A stretch of DNA of 64,000 nucleotides from NCBI GenBank assembly GCA_963846565.1, contig CAWJWL010000003.1, forward strand, positions 682,001 to 746,000, read 5' to 3'. Numbering within the stretch: position 1 is the first letter of the stretch; each line of letters begins with the position of its first letter. Position numbers and translations under genes: made by a program. Below are positions 1 to 7,849 of the stretch, piece by piece. Under the pieces are notes generated by a model. It made no database searches. It was not told the origin of the DNA and saw only the letters and a list, made by a program, of their open reading frames with translations. This stretch comes from WHSW01 sp963846565. Its GTDB lineage: Bacteria; Actinomycetota; Thermoleophilia; Solirubrobacterales; 70-9.

Positions 1-936
1 GCAGTCCGCGAGCAGGTTGGCGAAGATCACCCCGGCGGAGAAGACGAGGAAGGTGCCCTGCAGCACCGGGAAGTCCTTGTCGTTGATCGCGTTGAAGCTG
101 AGCTCGCCGAGCCCCGGCCAGGAGAAGATCGTCTCGATCGTGATCGCACCGCCGGCGACGGCGCCGAACTGGATCGCCGCCAGGGTGACGAGCGGCAGGA
201 GCGCGTTCGGCACCGCGTGGCCGCGCACGACCCGCTGCCACGGGAGCCCGGTGGCCCGCTTCACGGTGACGAAGTCCTCGGTGAGGACGTCGACCATCGA
301 GGAGCGCATGATCAGGAAGTACTGGCCGAGCAACATCAGCGTCATCGCCGTCGCCGGCAGGATCAGGTGGTCGAGCACGTCGGTCGCGTGCGAGAACCAG
401 CTCGTGAACTCCACCCCGGGTGTCACCTGCAACCCGGCCGGGAAGATCGGGATCGCGACCGCGAAGAGCAGGATCAGGATGATCCCGATCCAGTACTCCG
501 GCGCAGCGTAGGTGAAGAGGCTGAATCCGAGCAGGCCGTCGTCGGCCTTCTTCCCCCTCCTCGTCGCCGCGACCACCCCGAGCCAGCTGCCGGCCAACGT
601 GGCCAGCAGGGTCCCCGTACCGACCAGGAGCAGCGTCCAGGGCAACGCCTCGAGGATCTCGTCCCAGACCGGCTCGCGCGAGCGCTGGCTGATCCCGAGG
701 TCGAGCGTGAGCGTGTCGCCGACGTAGTCGGCGAACTGGCCGCTGAGCGGCTTGTCGAGCCCGTAGTCGGCGCGGAGCTTCTCGATCTCCTCCGGCGTCG
801 ATTGCGGCAGCCGCGCGAGCTGGGTCGTCGGGTCGCCGACGAGGCGGAAGAGAAAGAAGTTGAAGACGACGACGAACGCGAGCGTGAGCAGGGCGGCCGC
901 GACCCGGCCCACGAACCAACGTCCGTTGAACCTCAC
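1..936 (-). CDS. Peptide ABC transporter permease, DppB/OppB family (partial)
   Basis: Inner-membrane permease of a di/oligopeptide ABC importer. About 312 residues are present and the C-terminus lies beyond the left edge. The GTG start overlaps the stop of the binding-protein gene by 4 bases (GTGA). The translation begins VRFNGRWFVGRVAAALLTLA, a typical first membrane segment. It later contains the family's cytoplasmic loop, RATGLPWQRVVRGHAVPNAL, followed by the ITIETIFSWPGLGEL segment near residues 265-280. A second permease and the ATPase subunits would be expected to the left of the window. It is the last visible gene of the minus-strand operon that begins with kdd. Confidence 0.9.
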   Translation of the reverse strand, partial: MRFNGRWFVGRVAAALLTLAFVVVFNFFLFRLVGDPTTQLARLPQSTPEEIEKLRADYGLDKPLSGQFADYVGDTLTLDLGISQRSREPVWDEILEALPWTLLLVGTGTLLATLAGSWLGVVAATRRGKKADDGLLGFSLFTYAAPEYWIGIILILLFAVAIPIFPAGLQVTPGVEFTSWFSHATDVLDHLILPATAMTLMLLGQYFLIMRSSMVDVLTEDFVTVKRATGLPWQRVVRGHAVPNALLPLVTLAAIQFGAVAGGAITIETIFSWPGLGELSFNAINDKDFPVLQGTFLVFSAGVIFANLLADC

Positions 937-2744
937 TCGGGAAGCTCCAACGGCTCGCTCTCGCGGCGGCGGGTCTGCCGGGTGCCCAACAGCCATCCGC
1001 CGACGCCGAAGACGATCGCGGCGACGATCGCGAGCCCGGGCGACTGGCTCGCGCCCTCGTCGGAGACGCCCGCGCTGGCGGGCTCGAGCGTCAGCAGCGG
1101 CTCGTATCCCGCCTGCTCGCACATGATGTCGCCCGTGTCGTCCGCGGGGCAGGCGGGAGTGACGTTGGCGATCGTGTCCGTCCGGTAGGCCTGCAGGTTC
1201 GCGTCGTAGGTGATGACGACGTAGGGAACGTCGCGCTGCGTGATCGCGACCATCTCCTGGATCACGGCCTTGCGCTCCTCGACGTCGAAGATGCCTGCCT
1301 GCTCTGAGAACAGCCGGTCGTACTCGGGGTTGGAGTAGAAGGAGTCGGAGAGCCCGCCGATCTCGCTGGTCAGAAAGAGGCTGAGCAGGAAGCTCGGGTC
1401 GAACGGGTCGCCGCCCCAGCCCCAGATGAAGGTGTCGAAGTCGGGTGCCGGCTTGCCGTCGACCTTCTGGATCGTCAATTCCGTCAGCTTGTCGGTGCTG
1501 ACGATCTGAACGTTGAACTTGACGCCGATCTCCAGCCCCTGCTCCGCGATCAGCCGCGCGGCCTGGACGGTGTACTGAGACTCCGAGCGCGCGTAGAGGC
1601 CGAGCTCGAGCGTCATCCCGTCCTTCTCGCGGACCCCCTCGTCGTTCAGCGTCCAGCCCGCGTCGTCGAGGATCTGGTTCGCGGCCGCCGGGTCGTACGG
1701 ATAGTCCTGCTCCGGGATCTCGAAGAAGGACTTGTAGAACTCGGGCAGGATCCCGTGGCCGGGGAACGAGGTCCCGCGGCCGGCGATCGCATTGATCCGC
1801 TCGCGGTCGATCGCGTAGGCGATCGCCTGGCGGACCTCGACCTCCTGGACGGCCGGGTTGAACTTCGCCTCGGGGCAGAGGTCCGCCGGGCACAGGTTGA
1901 ACGAGAGCTCCGTGTATGCGGGCGACGCGCTTGCGACCGTCTCGATGTTCGGCTCCTCGGCGAGGCGCGCGAAGTTGTTCGGGCTCACCTCGACGACCGC
2001 GTCGACCTCTCCGAGCTGGAGGGCACGCTCGACCGCGTCCTGGGTGCCGTACTTGACGTACTGGATCTCGTCGAAGTTCGGCGCCTCGCCGCGGAACTGC
2101 GGATTTCGCTCCATGCGGATGATGCGGCCCTTCTCGTACTCGGTGACCACGTAGGGGCCCGAGCCGACGAGTGGGAGCTCGGGCTTGAAGCTGCCGGTGA
2201 GGTCGTCGATCGGGACCTTGCCCCAGATGTGCTCCGGAAGGATGTAGACGAAGATCCCGCCGATGATGCGCGCGTCGGGCCGCCGTGTCTTGACGACCAC
2301 GGTCGCGTCGTCGGGCGTCTCGATCGAGGTCACGTTGCTCGTGTAGTTCGTGAACAACGTCCCCTCCTCGCCGAGCGTCTCCCAGGACCACTTCACGTCC
2401 TCGGAGGTGATCGGCTTGCCGTCCGACCACTTCGCGTCCGGATCGAGGTGGAACGTGATCGTCTTGCGGTCCTCGGAGACGTCCCAGCTCTCGGCGATCC
2501 CGGGCGCCGGGGAGAGATCGTCGGGCGAGAAGTTGACCAGCAGGTCCCAGTTGATCGCCCAGACGCTGTAGGCCTCCTCGTCGAGGCCGACGAAGGGATT
2601 GAGGTTGGTCGGGTCCTGCGCCCAGCCGATCTTCAGAACCGATGTGCCCTCGTCCTGGGCGGGCGCGCTCGTCACGCTCAGCCCCAGCAGGACCGCCGCA
2701 AGGAGCACGGTGACGCCGCCGAGCACTGTTCTCGTCGTTCTCAC
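933..2744 (-). CDS. Extracellular solute-binding protein family 5 (peptide binding) with C-terminal membrane anchor
   Basis: About 603 residues. It should capture peptides outside the membrane and deliver them to the permease encoded next. A signal peptide (VLLAAVLLGLSVTSAPAQ, within the first 28 residues) is followed by the SBP_bac_5 opening KIGWAQDPTNLNPF and the family segment FHLDPDAKWSDGKPITSEDV. Near the C-terminus a hydrophobic stretch (LAIVAAIVFGVGGWLLG) precedes an arginine-rich tail, so the protein is probably tethered to the membrane instead of being a lipoprotein. Its GTG start overlaps the LD-carboxypeptidase stop. A longer open frame reaching 3488 is the shadow of the neighbouring gene and was not used. 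Confidence 0.92.
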   Translation of the reverse strand: MRTTRTVLGGVTVLLAAVLLGLSVTSAPAQDEGTSVLKIGWAQDPTNLNPFVGLDEEAYSVWAINWDLLVNFSPDDLSPAPGIAESWDVSEDRKTITFHLDPDAKWSDGKPITSEDVKWSWETLGEEGTLFTNYTSNVTSIETPDDATVVVKTRRPDARIIGGIFVYILPEHIWGKVPIDDLTGSFKPELPLVGSGPYVVTEYEKGRIIRMERNPQFRGEAPNFDEIQYVKYGTQDAVERALQLGEVDAVVEVSPNNFARLAEEPNIETVASASPAYTELSFNLCPADLCPEAKFNPAVQEVEVRQAIAYAIDRERINAIAGRGTSFPGHGILPEFYKSFFEIPEQDYPYDPAAANQILDDAGWTLNDEGVREKDGMTLELGLYARSESQYTVQAARLIAEQGLEIGVKFNVQIVSTDKLTELTIQKVDGKPAPDFDTFIWGWGGDPFDPSFLLSLFLTSEIGGLSDSFYSNPEYDRLFSEQAGIFDVEERKAVIQEMVAITQRDVPYVVITYDANLQAYRTDTIANVTPACPADDTGDIMCEQAGYEPLLTLEPASAGVSDEGASQSPGLAIVAAIVFGVGGWLLGTRQTRRRESEPLELPE

Positions 2745-3697
2745 TGAACCGCTGCCTCCGTTACTTCGATGCTCTTGGCGCCGCCGTCGATCCGCACCTT
2801 GGCGCCGAGCGGCATCGTCGCCATGTGCTTGCCGTGCCCGACCGGGACGTTGGCGAGCGCCGGAACCCCGAGTGGCGCGACCAGCTCGTCGAGCATCTCC
2901 TCGATCGACAGCGTCGACTCCGGCGCCTCGGGAACGGTCTGGTGTTTGAGGTTCACGTCGGTGCCGAAGATCACCCCGGCGGCGTTCGTCAGCTTGCCCG
3001 CCTGGACCAGGTGGTTGACGAGCGTGTCGATCAGATACACCTCGGTGTTCAGATCCTCGAGCAGGACGATGCGGCCCTCCGTCTCGACCTCGAACGGCGT
3101 CCCGAGGCTGGCCGCGACCAGGGTCAGGCAGCCCCCGACGAGCGGCGCCTCCGCCGTGCCTTCCCCCACGGTGAGCATGTACGGGTTCTCGGGGTCGTCG
3201 AAGACGCGGCCGAGCGGCTCCGGTTTGAACGCCCGGTGAAACCACTCCTCCGTCTCCTTCGTCAGCTCGTCCTTGCGCTTGGTGAAGCGGAGGAAGTTGG
3301 GCCCGTAGAAGGTGACCCAGCCCGCGTGCTTGGCGAGGGCGAGGTGAAGGGCGGTGATGTCGGAGAAGCCGCAGACGATCCGCGGCTCGCCGACCGCGCC
3401 CCAGTCGATCAGGTCGTGGAGGCGCGCGGCTCCGTAGCCGCCACAGAGCGCGTGGACCATGTCGATCCCCGGCTCCGAGAGCGCCCACTGCAGGTCGGCC
3501 GCGCGCTCCTCATCGGTCCCGGCGAGGTAGCCGTGCACCTTGCGGACGTTCGGGCCGAGGACGACCCGATGGCCGCGACCCTCGAAGTAGGCAGTCGCCT
3601 GCTCGATCTCCGAGCGGGTCTGGGGCGGGCTCGCCGGCGCGACGACGGCGATCGTCGCCCGCTCGGGGAGCGCCGGGGGCTTCACTCGCTCGGCCAC
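2741..3697 (-). CDS. LD-carboxypeptidase, peptidase family S66 (LdcA/YkfA-like)
   Basis: 318 residues with no signal peptide, so a cytoplasmic serine peptidase. Family members remove the D-alanine from murein tetrapeptides or cleave related peptides. The nucleophile elbow is CGFSDITALH (Ser112). A Glu candidate lies in EDLNTEVYLIDT near residue 200, and the His sits in PVGHGKHMATMPLG. The GGYG element preceding the elbow is present. It starts at GTG just after the TetR stop and overlaps the binding-protein start. In Bacillus, ykfA-type peptidases sit beside dipeptide uptake genes, so the context supports recycling or scavenging of cell-wall peptides. Confidence 0.88.
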   Translation of the reverse strand: MAERVKPPALPERATIAVVAPASPPQTRSEIEQATAYFEGRGHRVVLGPNVRKVHGYLAGTDEERAADLQWALSEPGIDMVHALCGGYGAARLHDLIDWGAVGEPRIVCGFSDITALHLALAKHAGWVTFYGPNFLRFTKRKDELTKETEEWFHRAFKPEPLGRVFDDPENPYMLTVGEGTAEAPLVGGCLTLVAASLGTPFEVETEGRIVLLEDLNTEVYLIDTLVNHLVQAGKLTNAAGVIFGTDVNLKHQTVPEAPESTLSIEEMLDELVAPLGVPALANVPVGHGKHMATMPLGAKVRIDGGAKSIEVTEAAVQ

Positions 3698-3698
3698 C

Positions 3699-4364
3699 TC
3701 AGCCTCCCCTCGCGACCCGCGCGATCGCGTCGTCGATGAGCTCGCGCGTGGCGCCGAGCGAGCCGAGCACGAGCTCGACGTGGAGCTCCGCGACCTTCTC
3801 CAGGCTGAGCTCGCCGGCCGGGCTGAACCAGAGTGCGACCCCGGTGCACTGGAGCAGGATCGCGTAGGTAGCGACGCGGGCGTCGGGGATCGTCAGGGAG
3901 CCGTCGCGGATCCCGTCGCGGATCAGGTCGGCGAAGGCCGCCTGGTAGACGTCGCGCTTCGCAATCAGGGCGCCGCGGCGCTCGTCGCCGAGCGCCCGGA
4001 TCTCGCTGTCGGTGACGAAGGCGGCGCGACGGTGGATGCCGTGGAAGACGACGTGCTCGCGAACGGCCGCGGCGAGCTTCAGCGCCGGTGTCGGCTGGCG
4101 CGCCATCCCCGCCTCGATCTCCGCCGTCAGCTCGACCATGAAGTCGTCCTGGAGCTGGACGAGGATCGCTTCCTTCGATGTGTACCAGTGGTAGATCGCA
4201 GCCGGCTGCACCTCGGCGGCCGCGGCGATGGCGCGCATCGAAGTCGCGTGGTAGCCGAGCCCGGCGAAGAGGTCGAGCGCCGCCTCGTGGATCGCCTCGC
4301 GCGTGTCCTCGCCGCGGCGGGCGGGCCGTGGGGGCGTGGAGGCGATTGCCGCCGGCTCAGCCAA
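3699..4364 (-). CDS. TetR-family transcriptional regulator
   Basis: About 221 residues. The N-terminal HTH is visible in TREAIHEAALDLFAGLGYHA and the following recognition segment AAAEVQPAAIYHWYTSKEAI. The rest is an alpha-helical ligand-binding domain without a clear match. I chose a TTG start at 4364, which overlaps the kce stop by 8 bases and has AAGGAG 10 nt upstream; open frame continues further upstream but only as a shadow of kce. Lying inside the operon, it probably regulates the operon and the divergent deacetylase through the palindrome at 6714-6727. That link is inference. Confidence 0.85.
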   Translation of the reverse strand: MAEPAAIASTPPRPARRGEDTREAIHEAALDLFAGLGYHATSMRAIAAAAEVQPAAIYHWYTSKEAILVQLQDDFMVELTAEIEAGMARQPTPALKLAAAVREHVVFHGIHRRAAFVTDSEIRALGDERRGALIAKRDVYQAAFADLIRDGIRDGSLTIPDARVATYAILLQCTGVALWFSPAGELSLEKVAELHVELVLGSLGATRELIDDAIARVARGG

Positions 4365-5184
4365 GCCCGAGCAGCTCCTTCGTCTCTGCCTGGCCGGCGA
4401 TGTCCCGCCCGAGCGTCCGCGCGAGCCCGACCGCCATCTCGCAGAGCGCCGCATTCGAGCTCGCGTGGACGCCCTTCGAGATGTAGGCGACGTCCTCGAG
4501 GCCGGTGCGGATTCCGGGCGCACCGCGCAGCAGAGCCAGCGCCATCATCCGCTGGTGGTGGCGGCCGATGCAGGTCACGGTCCAGAAGGTCTCCGGCGGC
4601 AGCGGCCGCAACATCGCGTCGAGCGCCTCGGGTGACGCGTCGATCCCTCCCGGCACCCCGAAGACGAGGTTGATCCGCATCGGCGGAGGGAGCAGGCCCT
4701 GCTCGAGCCAGCGCACCGCGCTGACGACGTGGCCGACGTCGAAGGTCTCGACCTCGAGCGCGATCCCGGCGGCCTTCGCCTTCTCGACGATCCCGCGCCC
4801 GGCCGGCGGCGGGGTGATGAAGGTCTCGTCGCCGAAGTTCATCGACCCGGACTCAACCCCGGAGATGTCCGGGTCCGCCTCGAGCCCGGTCGTGCGCTCG
4901 TCGATCGTCATCTCGTTCGCGCCCCCGGTCGAGACCATCGTCAGCAGGTCGGAGCCGGCGCGGATCCGCGCGATCAGGTCCTTGAAGAGCTCCGGGCGGC
5001 CGCTCGGCGTGCCGTCGTCCTCGCGCACGTGCAGATGGGCGACCGTCGCGCCCGCGGCCGCGGCCTCGATGCTCGAGTTCGCGATCTCCTCGGTCGTGTA
5101 GGGGATGTTCGGGTTGTTGTCGCGAAACACGTCCGCGCCGGTGACCGCGACCGTGAGCACGGCCGGGTCGCTGTTCCAGCTCAT
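4357..5184 (-). CDS. kce: 3-keto-5-aminohexanoate cleavage enzyme (BKACE/DUF849 family)
   Basis: 275 residues, usual for the family. BKACE enzymes condense a beta-keto acid with acetyl-CoA, giving acetoacetate and a new CoA ester. The lysine-fermentation member acts on 3-keto-5-aminohexanoate. The N-terminal strand VLTVAVTGADVFRDNNPNIP and the zinc-binding HLHVRED motif (His50, His52) are clear, as is the later FGVPGGIDASPE segment. ATG at 5184 overlaps the thioesterase stop (ATGA). Because kdd lies two genes upstream in the same operon, the lysine-pathway member is the likeliest activity, but BKACE substrates vary widely and sequence alone does not fix this one. Confidence 0.85.
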   Translation of the reverse strand: MSWNSDPAVLTVAVTGADVFRDNNPNIPYTTEEIANSSIEAAAAGATVAHLHVREDDGTPSGRPELFKDLIARIRAGSDLLTMVSTGGANEMTIDERTTGLEADPDISGVESGSMNFGDETFITPPPAGRGIVEKAKAAGIALEVETFDVGHVVSAVRWLEQGLLPPPMRINLVFGVPGGIDASPEALDAMLRPLPPETFWTVTCIGRHHQRMMALALLRGAPGIRTGLEDVAYISKGVHASSNAALCEMAVGLARTLGRDIAGQAETKELLGLG

Positions 5185-5588
5185 TCGCTTCCTCCTCCGG
5201 CGGCCGCCTGCTCGAGCGACGCGCGCTCCTCGTCGGTGATCGGACGCGACCCGCGTTCGGCCGGGTCCCAGAAGACGATCCCGAACTCCGCCTCGACGAC
5301 GACGCTCCCGTCGCGATCGAGGATCCGCTCGATCGTCCTCATGCTCGAGCGACCGAGCTCGCGCACCGAGCACTGGACCGTCACCGAGCCCTGGTCGGGC
5401 ACGATCTCGGCCTTGAAGTCGACCGAGCACCGGCCGACGACGTACTGGTCCCGATCGATTCCGTGGTCGGCGAGGAACGCGTCCCGTCCCTCCTCGAGGT
5501 AGGTCAGAACCACTGGGTGGTTGACGTGGCCGAGCGCGTCGACGTCGCTCCAGCGCATCTGGACCGGATGGCCGGCGGGCGCGCTCAC
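5181..5588 (-). CDS. Hotdog-fold acyl-CoA thioesterase (4HBT family)
   Basis: 135 residues. It has the 4HBT active-site opening MRWSDVDALGHVNHPVVLTY, in which the Asp (WSDVD) is the catalytic position, followed by VVGRCSVDFKAEI. It starts at GTG with a 4-base overlap with the kdd stop, and its own stop overlaps the kce start. It sits between kdd and kce, where fermenters carry 3-aminobutyryl-CoA ammonia lyase, which is also a small hotdog protein. The motif here is that of thioesterases, so hydrolysis or editing of the CoA ester made by Kce is the better guess. Confidence 0.82.
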   Translation of the reverse strand: MSAPAGHPVQMRWSDVDALGHVNHPVVLTYLEEGRDAFLADHGIDRDQYVVGRCSVDFKAEIVPDQGSVTVQCSVRELGRSSMRTIERILDRDGSVVVEAEFGIVFWDPAERGSRPITDEERASLEQAAAGGGSE

Positions 5589-6637
5589 GCGTCAACCACC
5601 ACCGGGATCCCGAACGCCTCTCGCAGGGCGGTCGAGGCCCGCACGAGGCCGAGCGCGTACTCGCCACGGTCGGGGGCGTGCCCGCTACCGACGAGCATGC
5701 GGACGTCGGTCCCGATTCCGTCGGCGGCGAGCGCCGCGGCCGAGAAGCTGGTCGCCATCGAGAAGAACAGGACGGCACCGCCGTCGCGGGTCATCAGGAT
5801 CGCCGCCGGCTCGCAGCCACCGGCGTTGACGACGACGACCGTCAGGTCGGCCTCGGGGGCTCCGGCGGCCCGCGCAGCCTCGAGCGCTGCCACCGGATCG
5901 CGCAGGTCGGTGGCGAGGCCGAGGTCGCAGAGGCCGAGCGAGACGACGCGGTCGACCGCATCGGCGTCGACGTCCATCACGACCAGGGTCCCGTCGCCTG
6001 TCGCCTCGCGGGCCGCGGCGAGCGCGATCTTGCCGGCGTGCCCGGCGCCGAGTACGTACACGGTCTCGCCCGGGCCGGCGAGCGCCCGCACCTGGGAGGC
6101 CGCGGCGCAGACGTCGAGGATCTCGATCGCACTCCCGAGCGGAAGGTCGTCGGGGACCGGCGCCCACCCGGCACGGGCGAAGACGTAGGCGGCTCCATCG
6201 ACCTCGATCTGCGCCGAGTCGGGATCGAGCCGGGTCACCGCGTCGAGCCGGAGCGGGGTGAGCGTGAGCGAGCCGAGCGTGACGATCCGCTCGCCCGGCT
6301 GCGGCGGCGAGTCGTACTCGGCGCCGACGGCGGAGACGGTCCCCTGGAGGACACCGCCCGAGTCGGTCTCGGGGTTGTGCATCTTCCCCCGCGCGGCGAC
6401 GATCTCGTGGATGCGCTCCGCCATCGCCGCAGGGTCTCCGCCAGCACGCTCGCGGATGTTGCGATGCGACGTCGAGTCGAGGCAGAGGCGTTCGACCGCG
6501 ACCTCGAACTCGTAGGCGCGCACCGGGGGCGCGGGGTCGAGCCGCTCGGCCGGCTGGGGCAGCGCGCCCGCAGGCGCCAGGACCCGGTCGGCCCCGAGCC
6601 GCTGGCGCTGGATCTCGATCGAACCCCCGATGTTCAT
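5585..6637 (-). CDS. kdd: L-erythro-3,5-diaminohexanoate dehydrogenase
   Basis: 350 residues. In lysine fermentation Kdd oxidatively deaminates 3,5-diaminohexanoate to 3-keto-5-aminohexanoate, the substrate of Kce. The N-terminal segment ADRVLAPAGALPQPAERLDP and the block KMHNPETDSGGVL match the family as I know it. The nucleotide-binding motif YVLGAGHAGKIAL lies near residue 200. The ATG at 6637 fits the family start, but the nearest Shine-Dalgarno (AAGGAG) is almost 30 nt away. It is the first gene of the operon. No lysine 2,3-aminomutase or 5,6-aminomutase is visible, so the route to its substrate is not explained here. Confidence 0.82.
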   Translation of the reverse strand: MNIGGSIEIQRQRLGADRVLAPAGALPQPAERLDPAPPVRAYEFEVAVERLCLDSTSHRNIRERAGGDPAAMAERIHEIVAARGKMHNPETDSGGVLQGTVSAVGAEYDSPPQPGERIVTLGSLTLTPLRLDAVTRLDPDSAQIEVDGAAYVFARAGWAPVPDDLPLGSAIEILDVCAAASQVRALAGPGETVYVLGAGHAGKIALAAAREATGDGTLVVMDVDADAVDRVVSLGLCDLGLATDLRDPVAALEAARAAGAPEADLTVVVVNAGGCEPAAILMTRDGGAVLFFSMATSFSAAALAADGIGTDVRMLVGSGHAPDRGEYALGLVRASTALREAFGIPVVVDA

Positions 6638-6713
6638 GAACGGCCGTTCGGAATCTATTGAGTTGCTCCTTCTGTTGTCAAATCACAGGCACGACTTCGG
6701 CCGCACCGGCAAA

Positions 6714-6727
6714 TGAACGATCGTTCA
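6714..6727. promoter_or_regulatory. Perfect 14-bp palindrome TGAACGATCGTTCA, probable TetR operator
   Basis: TGAACGATCGTTCA is its own reverse complement and lies in the 144-bp gap between the divergent kdd and deacetylase starts. Palindromes of this kind, with GAACGATCGTTC-like cores, are common TetR-family sites. The TetR gene of this operon is the natural candidate to bind it and control both directions. Confidence 0.7.
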
Positions 6728-6781
6728 ATTTCGGCGCACCTTGACGATCGATTCGGACCCACGTCCGGATAGGCTCGTGCG

Positions 6782-7849
6782 ATGAGCCTGTCGACCCCGG
6801 TTGTCTGGAGTGACGAGCACTCGCGGCACCGACCTGAGGGCGAGGTCTGGGTCGGGGTTCAGACCGTGGGAACCGAGCTGCCCGAGCGCGCCGAGGCGAT
6901 CCGCGTCGCGCTCCTCGAGGCCGGTGGGCGCGTGGTCGCCGCGGCCCGCCACCCGGACTCCGACGTCGAACGCGTCCACGATCCGGCGCTGCTCGCGTAC
7001 CTCGCCGGCGCCTATGCCGCCTGGGAGGACGCGGGCCTCGACGACGACCCGGGCCAGCCCCGGGTCGTCCCCTACATCTTCCCTCCGCGCGCCGGCGAGG
7101 GCGGGGCGCCGCCACAGGTTCCGGTTGCCGCGAGCGCCCGTGCCGGGTGGTTCGCCTACGACACGATGACCCTGATCGGCCCGGGCACCTGGGAGGCCGC
7201 GCGCGCCGCCCTCGACACCGCCCTCACCGCCGCCGACCTCGTCCTCGGCGGCGAGCAGTCCGCCTACGCGCTCGTGCGCCCGCCCGGCCACCACGCCACC
7301 CGGGGCTCGTTCGGCGGCTCCTGCTACCTCAACAACAGCGCCGCCGCGGCGGCCCACCTGTGCGCGGGAACCGGCGCCCGCGTAGCTGTGATCGACATCG
7401 ACGCGCACCACGGCAACGGCACCCAGGCGATCTTCTGGGAGGACCCGCAGGTCCTCACGGGGTCAGTGCACGTCGACCCCGGAGCGGGCTGGTTCCCCCA
7501 CTTCCTCGGCTACGCGGGCGAGCGGGGCGCCGGAGACGGCGTCGGCGCCAACCTAAACCTGCCACTCGCGCCCGGCAGCGGCGACGCGGACTGGCTCGCC
7601 GCCATCGACCGGCTCGCCGGCTGGGCGCACGAGCACGGCGCCGAGTCGCTCGTCCTGGGGCTCGGCGTGGACGCGGCCGGCGGGGACCCGGAGAGCCCGC
7701 TCACCGTTACCACGGCCGGCTTCCGAGCGGCCGGCGAGCGCCTGGCCGCGCTCGAGCTGCCGACGGTGCTGGTCCAGGAGGGCGGCTACAACCTCGACAC
7801 GATCGGAGCGCTCGTCGTCGCGACGCTCGAGGGATTCGCTTGCGGCTAG
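6782..7849 (+). CDS. Acetylpolyamine amidohydrolase / histone-deacetylase-like zinc hydrolase
   Basis: 355 residues, cytoplasmic. The HDAC fold signature is complete: RPPGHHATRG (His170/His171), VIDIDAHHGNGTQ (zinc ligands Asp207 and His209), a third ligand Asp297 in GVDAAGGDP, and the catalytic Tyr in QEGGYN. Bacterial relatives remove acetyl groups from acetylated polyamines or acetyl-lysine-like amines. It is divergent from the kdd operon and shares its palindrome. This suggests it may release an N-acetylated diamine or diamino acid (for example acetyl-beta-lysine or acetylpolyamine) that feeds the operon; the substrate is inference. Confidence 0.88.
   Translation: MSLSTPVVWSDEHSRHRPEGEVWVGVQTVGTELPERAEAIRVALLEAGGRVVAAARHPDSDVERVHDPALLAYLAGAYAAWEDAGLDDDPGQPRVVPYIFPPRAGEGGAPPQVPVAASARAGWFAYDTMTLIGPGTWEAARAALDTALTAADLVLGGEQSAYALVRPPGHHATRGSFGGSCYLNNSAAAAAHLCAGTGARVAVIDIDAHHGNGTQAIFWEDPQVLTGSVHVDPGAGWFPHFLGYAGERGAGDGVGANLNLPLAPGSGDADWLAAIDRLAGWAHEHGAESLVLGLGVDAAGGDPESPLTVTTAGFRAAGERLAALELPTVLVQEGGYNLDTIGALVVATLEGFACG

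Noticed and set aside
933..3488. An 851-codon open frame covering binding protein and upstream DNA
   Set aside because: Its first 250 codons are a low-complexity shadow of the LD-carboxypeptidase gene. The true binding-protein start is the GTG at 2744 followed by a signal peptide.
2741..3697. Possible loss of the LD-carboxypeptidase nucleophile (GGYGAAR where others have GGYGASR)
   Set aside because: The family nucleophile lies in the later GFSD elbow, which is intact (Ser112).
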